A stretch of 21,161 bases of DNA from a virus, in the IMG/VR virus record IMGVR_UViG_3300008448_012911, positions 1-21,161 of that record. One strand, 5' to 3'. Position numbers and translations under genes: made by a program. Positions within the stretch are counted from its first letter, which is position 1. Every line of letters begins with the position of its first letter. The notes under the pieces were generated by a model. It searched no databases and was not told the origin of the DNA. It saw only the letters and a list, made by a program, of their open reading frames with translations. Positions 18,494-21,161 of the stretch are shown here, piece by piece.

Positions 18494-18838
18494 ATGAATA
18501 CAGAAATCAAAGCAATGCTAGACTCTTACCTACGTAACCTACTAGGTGTTGGACTAGCACTAGTTGCAACAACAATGACAAGTGCTGGACTATCTTCACC
18601 AGCTGAGTTTGGTACATCAGAGTGGCTAGCGGTAGCTAACGGTCTATGGGCAGCTGCAGTACCAACCCTAATTCGTTACCTAAACAAAAAGGATCCAGCT
18701 TTTGGATTGGTAGCTGAAGTTGCAGCAAAAGAAGTTTCTAAGAAGCTATCAGAGGCCGCTAAGAAGGCTCCTGCAACCAAGAAAGCTCCTGCAACTGCTA
18801 AGAAGGCTGTAACAAAGAAAGCTGCTACTAAGAAGTAG
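18494..18838 (+). CDS. holin-like protein with histone H1-like Lys-Ala tail
   Basis: A 114-aa protein with two likely membrane segments: residues 12-34 (YLRNLLGVGLALVATTMTSAG) and 43-62. A cytoplasmic tail (84-114) is almost pure Lys, Ala, Pro and Thr (KKAPATKKAPATAKKAVTKK), like histone H1 or mycobacterial HupB tails. The two-helix part resembles actinophage holins; the tail would bind nucleic acid or acidic lipids. AAGGAG (18481-18486) precedes ATG 18494. A strong terminator follows the stop. It could be a membrane-to-DNA tether instead of a holin; the sequence alone does not choose. Confidence 0.7.
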   Translation: MNTEIKAMLDSYLRNLLGVGLALVATTMTSAGLSSPAEFGTSEWLAVANGLWAAAVPTLIRYLNKKDPAFGLVAEVAAKEVSKKLSEAAKKAPATKKAPATAKKAVTKKAATKK

Positions 18839-18853
18839 TTTTAGCTAGGATAG

Positions 18854-18880
18854 GCGGATCACAGTTTTGTGGTCCGCTTT
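18854..18880 (+). terminator. strong intrinsic terminator
   Basis: GCGGATCACA (18854-18863) pairs with TGTGGTCCGC (18868-18877) around the loop GTTT: ten pairs with one G-U, then TTTCCTT. It ends the operon after the holin-like gene and lies 25 bases before the glycosyltransferase ATG. Confidence 0.88.
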
Positions 18881-18894
18881 CCTTATGCTATACT
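18867..18894 (+). promoter_or_regulatory. promoter P9, TTGTGG-16-TATACT, near-leaderless
   Basis: TTGTGG (18867-18872), 16 bases and TATACT (18889-18894) precede ATG 18903 by eight bases with no Shine-Dalgarno. The -35 lies within the terminator stem, so the two elements share sequence. Confidence 0.6.
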
Positions 18895-18902
18895 TGATTA
18901 CA

Positions 18903-19610
18903 ATGAAAGTTTCAATAATAATACTTACTTGGCAAAGACTACAAAGCCTAGGGACAACACTAGAAAGTCTTGAGAGACAAACGTTTAAAGATTTTGATGT
19001 TTATATTTCTAATGGCAACATGAGTCGTCAAACCAAAGTTAATAAATACTATAACATGTTTAAACAAAGGTTAAAGTTGCACCTGTCTCATGATGGTAAC
19101 GACAGCTGGTCTTTTAGAAGAATGTTTGTGGCAAAGAAAGCACTAGAGCAAGGTGCTGAAGTTATACTTTTTATTGACGACGACGTTACAATCCCAGATA
19201 ACTATGTAGAAACCTGCTTGGCTCAGTATGAACCAAAAACTTATAAGTCTGGATATTCTTGGTATTTTACAACAAATACAAGTTATTATAACGGAAGAAT
19301 AAGGGTTACTAATGAAAGAGATCCAGTTCATTATGCTGGAACAGGTATTGCTATGATTGATGCCAGCATTTTTTTAGAAGAAGGACTCTTAAACGCACCA
19401 ACCTGTGCATATAAAATTGAAGATCTTTGGCTGTCTTACTATGCAAATCATGTTCTTGGATGGAAGCTAGGTTGGATAAAAGATAGTGGTGCAAGAGTTT
19501 TTGGAAAAGATAATGTTGCTCTTAACAGAGAAGTAAAAAGATCAAACTGTAATAAAGATGACTTTTTTTCATACTTAACTTTAGAACGTGGTTGGACTTT
19601 AACTACCTAA
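18903..19610 (+). CDS. GT2-family glycosyltransferase, 235 aa
   Basis: A GT-A fold glycosyltransferase that transfers a nucleotide-activated sugar. The N-terminal KVSIIILTWQR and the LESLERQTFKDFDVYISN stretch are typical family 2; IDDDVTIPDN (Asp92-94) is the metal-binding DxD. Residues 135-145 (VHYAGTGIAMI region) and the late KIEDLWLSYY acidic pair fit the acceptor/base region. I chose ATG 18903 rather than the upstream in-frame ATG at 18867, which lies inside the terminator hairpin. Its tail overlaps the convergent gene on the - strand by eight bases. The substrate is unknown; host-surface masking or virion glycosylation are possible. Confidence 0.88.
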   Translation: MKVSIIILTWQRLQSLGTTLESLERQTFKDFDVYISNGNMSRQTKVNKYYNMFKQRLKLHLSHDGNDSWSFRRMFVAKKALEQGAEVILFIDDDVTIPDNYVETCLAQYEPKTYKSGYSWYFTTNTSYYNGRIRVTNERDPVHYAGTGIAMIDASIFLEEGLLNAPTCAYKIEDLWLSYYANHVLGWKLGWIKDSGARVFGKDNVALNREVKRSNCNKDDFFSYLTLERGWTLTT

Positions 19611-20640
19611 GTTCTTTAAATACTTTATTATATTTATCAAGCAAGGATTCGTAAGAAAAGTTTTTGTTTCCAATATCAAAGGCTTTTTGTTTTTCTTGTA
19701 GGGTATCAGATTCTAAATAGTTATCTACAAGTGACGCCAAACGCTTTGCATCTCCCTCATAAACACCTAACATTGTCCTTGTCATTAGCCTGCTAATCTT
19801 TCTTGATTCTACAAGCCACTCTGGTGGAAGTAAATCATTATTTGGAGAAATGTTTGTCATAAAAACTGGCAGGGCACTAACAAGTGCTTCATTCATTGGC
19901 AAACAAAGACCAGCATATCTTCTAGGAAGAATCATGGCGTCATAACCAACATACATATCTGAGTGATTCTCTGTATTATCAGTAATAATATTAATTCTTT
20001 TATCTGTAATTGGAAGATCAATTTTTACCTGAGTCCTAATGTCCAAGACAACATCAGACTTTAAATGCTTCATCATCTCAATGACGGTTTCAGTACCGTT
20101 CCTATCTTTGATAGCAGCTTTGCCAGCTATGTGCAAGATCCTACCATGTTTCTGCTTCAGATTAGTCTCTCGTGCCTTTCTGAAGGCTTCTGTGGCTGAT
20201 GGTGGTGGTAGCAGGATTACCTTTGTTTTGCTTCCAAATTTCTCAACAACATCTTTAAAATACCAAGAGCTTGGAGAAAGTAAGACATCTGGAAGCGGCC
20301 AGGTTGGCTGATTTAAATAGTCTAAAAACTCATAGTTATATTGTAAAACAGTTTTAACTCCAAAAGCTTTTGCAATATTTACAAAAGCATTATTATAAAA
20401 TATTTCACAGCTCAAAACAATGTCAAGATCTTTTAAAAAATCAGAAACTTCTTCTGCAGAAGCAAACCCATTAATAGTCTTAACATCATGTCCAGCATAC
20501 CATTCTGGATTTTGTTTATTGTTATTGAAAGAAGTAGAATCAATTAGCATTATCTTTTTGGGATTAAGCATTGCTACTAGTTCTCTGGTTTGATTTCCCA
20601 GCCCACTATTGTCAGATCTTGCAATGATTCCTATTCTCAT
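19603..20640 (-). CDS. GT4-type (GT-B) glycosyltransferase, 345 aa
   Basis: A two-domain Rossmann (GT-B) glycosyltransferase. The N-terminal domain begins MRIGIIARSDNSGLGNQTREL, with a GLGNQ loop that contacts nucleotide sugar. The C-terminal domain has ILHIAGKAAIKDRNGTETV and the donor-binding stretch YAGLCLPMNEALVSALPVF near residues 244-262, matching the 'glycosyl transferases group 1' acidic site. ATG (20638-20640) overlaps the stop of the upstream - strand gene, so the two are co-translated. It runs convergently into the GT2 gene with an eight-base overlap and no obvious terminator between them. Confidence 0.85.
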   Translation of the reverse strand: MRIGIIARSDNSGLGNQTRELVAMLNPKKIMLIDSTSFNNNKQNPEWYAGHDVKTINGFASAEEVSDFLKDLDIVLSCEIFYNNAFVNIAKAFGVKTVLQYNYEFLDYLNQPTWPLPDVLLSPSSWYFKDVVEKFGSKTKVILLPPPSATEAFRKARETNLKQKHGRILHIAGKAAIKDRNGTETVIEMMKHLKSDVVLDIRTQVKIDLPITDKRINIITDNTENHSDMYVGYDAMILPRRYAGLCLPMNEALVSALPVFMTNISPNNDLLPPEWLVESRKISRLMTRTMLGVYEGDAKRLASLVDNYLESDTLQEKQKAFDIGNKNFSYESLLDKYNKVFKELR

Positions 20641-21161
20641 AAATCATTAAATCCGTATTTTTCTCTTAGCTCTTCTATGCTTCTTTGTTCCCAATAACTT
20701 ATATCATTATCTTTATTATTAAAGGGATTAGAATAAATGTTATCTCCTTTTTCCCAAATAGTTGGGACTCCAAACCAAGGCTCACCTTCATTTTCAGCCA
20801 TCTCAGGTCCACCCCATTTTCCAACAAAGTATTTACGTAAAGGAGCAATCATGACATAGGCACCATCTCTAGTTGCACCACCGTTTATCTGACAGGTTGC
20901 GTTAATCTCAAAATTACCATATTCGTTTTGTTTTGCAAGGTAGTATCTAAAGTCCCAATCACAATCTTCCAAGTATCCTGGATAAAAGTTTTCATCAAAC
21001 CTACCAACAAGCTCAACAGCTTTTTTAGATATACCAATACAGTGCCAAGCATGATTAGTTCTAAAAACCAACCCTTCATAATCTTCTAACATTGCTGCAA
21101 TTGGCTTAAAGCCATTTTCAAAAACCATAGAGCTTGAAACAATAAAAGTCCAATCATGACC
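20637..21161 (-). CDS. GT-A glycosyltransferase, 5' end outside the window
   Basis: The frame is open to the window edge: beyond an internal ATG at 21128 the codons continue as HDWTFIVSSS, which looks like coding sequence, so the gene begins off-window and at least 174 codons are present. Recognisable parts include IGISKKAVELVGRFDENFYPGYLEDCDWDFRYY, a typical GT2-type C-terminal region in which the ED acts as acceptor-activating residues. The end YGFNDL overlaps the next - strand gene by four bases (ATGA). It probably joins a sugar-transfer cassette continuing beyond the window. Substrate unknown. Confidence 0.82.
   Translation of the reverse strand, partial: GHDWTFIVSSSMVFENGFKPIAAMLEDYEGLVFRTNHAWHCIGISKKAVELVGRFDENFYPGYLEDCDWDFRYYLAKQNEYGNFEINATCQINGGATRDGAYVMIAPLRKYFVGKWGGPEMAENEGEPWFGVPTIWEKGDNIYSNPFNNKDNDISYWEQRSIEELREKYGFNDL

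Noticed and set aside
20039-20311. + strand frame opposite the GT4-type gene
   Set aside because: It is the antisense of a clear glycosyltransferase and has no supporting motif.

Overview
The window is a tightly packed, AT-rich stretch of a tailed, double-stranded DNA bacteriophage genome. Genes are short, mostly on the + strand, and many overlap by 1 to 20 bases. A small/large terminase pair, a Cas4-like exonuclease, a RuvC-like resolvase, an M23 endolysin, holin-like proteins and three tRNA genes establish the phage identity. A WhiB-like iron-sulfur protein and a zinc protein of a type common in actinobacteria point to an actinobacterial host. The low GC and the lineup resemble phages of low-GC aquatic actinobacteria, but that is inference. 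No portal, capsid, tail or integrase gene is recognisable, so those lie outside the window or are too diverged to see.

Layout. Bases 1-3660 hold DNA metabolism and small-molecule genes: the Cas4-like nuclease, a zinc-ribbon protein, RuvC, a tiny HTH protein, a cytidylyltransferase-like protein, a putative GT-A glycosyltransferase and an Nmad1-like protein. Bases 3653-5966 hold the terminase pair. Bases 6011-8379 carry, behind their own promoter, a B12-dependent (class II) ribonucleotide reductase coupled to a thioredoxin. Bases 8385-11881 form an envelope-directed block: a Sec-exported Pro/Glu-rich protein that must start at ATT, two small membrane proteins, a HExxH metallopeptidase, a small Cys protein and a secreted subtilisin-like protease.

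Bases 11894-13051 hold a tiny basic protein and tRNA-Asn, tRNA-Asp and tRNA-Thr around a hypothetical protein. Bases 13062-15462 hold Hsp20, the M23 plus peptidoglycan-binding endolysin, an FmdB-type zinc ribbon, a DUF7455-like zinc protein and a thermonuclease. Bases 15463-18838 begin with a multi-module Cys protein on an apparently leaderless transcript, then small membrane and regulatory genes including WhiB, then a holin-like protein with a histone H1-like tail and a strong terminator. Bases 18889-21161 are glycosyltransferases: one on +, then two on -, the last running off the window.

Regulation is unusually legible. The 11-mer TGGTATAATAG occurs three times upstream of genes (316, 8385, 13569), with a close relative at 6038. 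A consensus TTGACA-17-TATAAT promoter at 10279-10307 sits across a hairpin whose right arm is the downstream ribosome binding site. Three genes (10747, 15475, 18903) have a -10 box 6-8 bases before the ATG and no usable Shine-Dalgarno, which is the signature of leaderless mRNAs. All functional calls come from reading motifs by eye; no database search was run.
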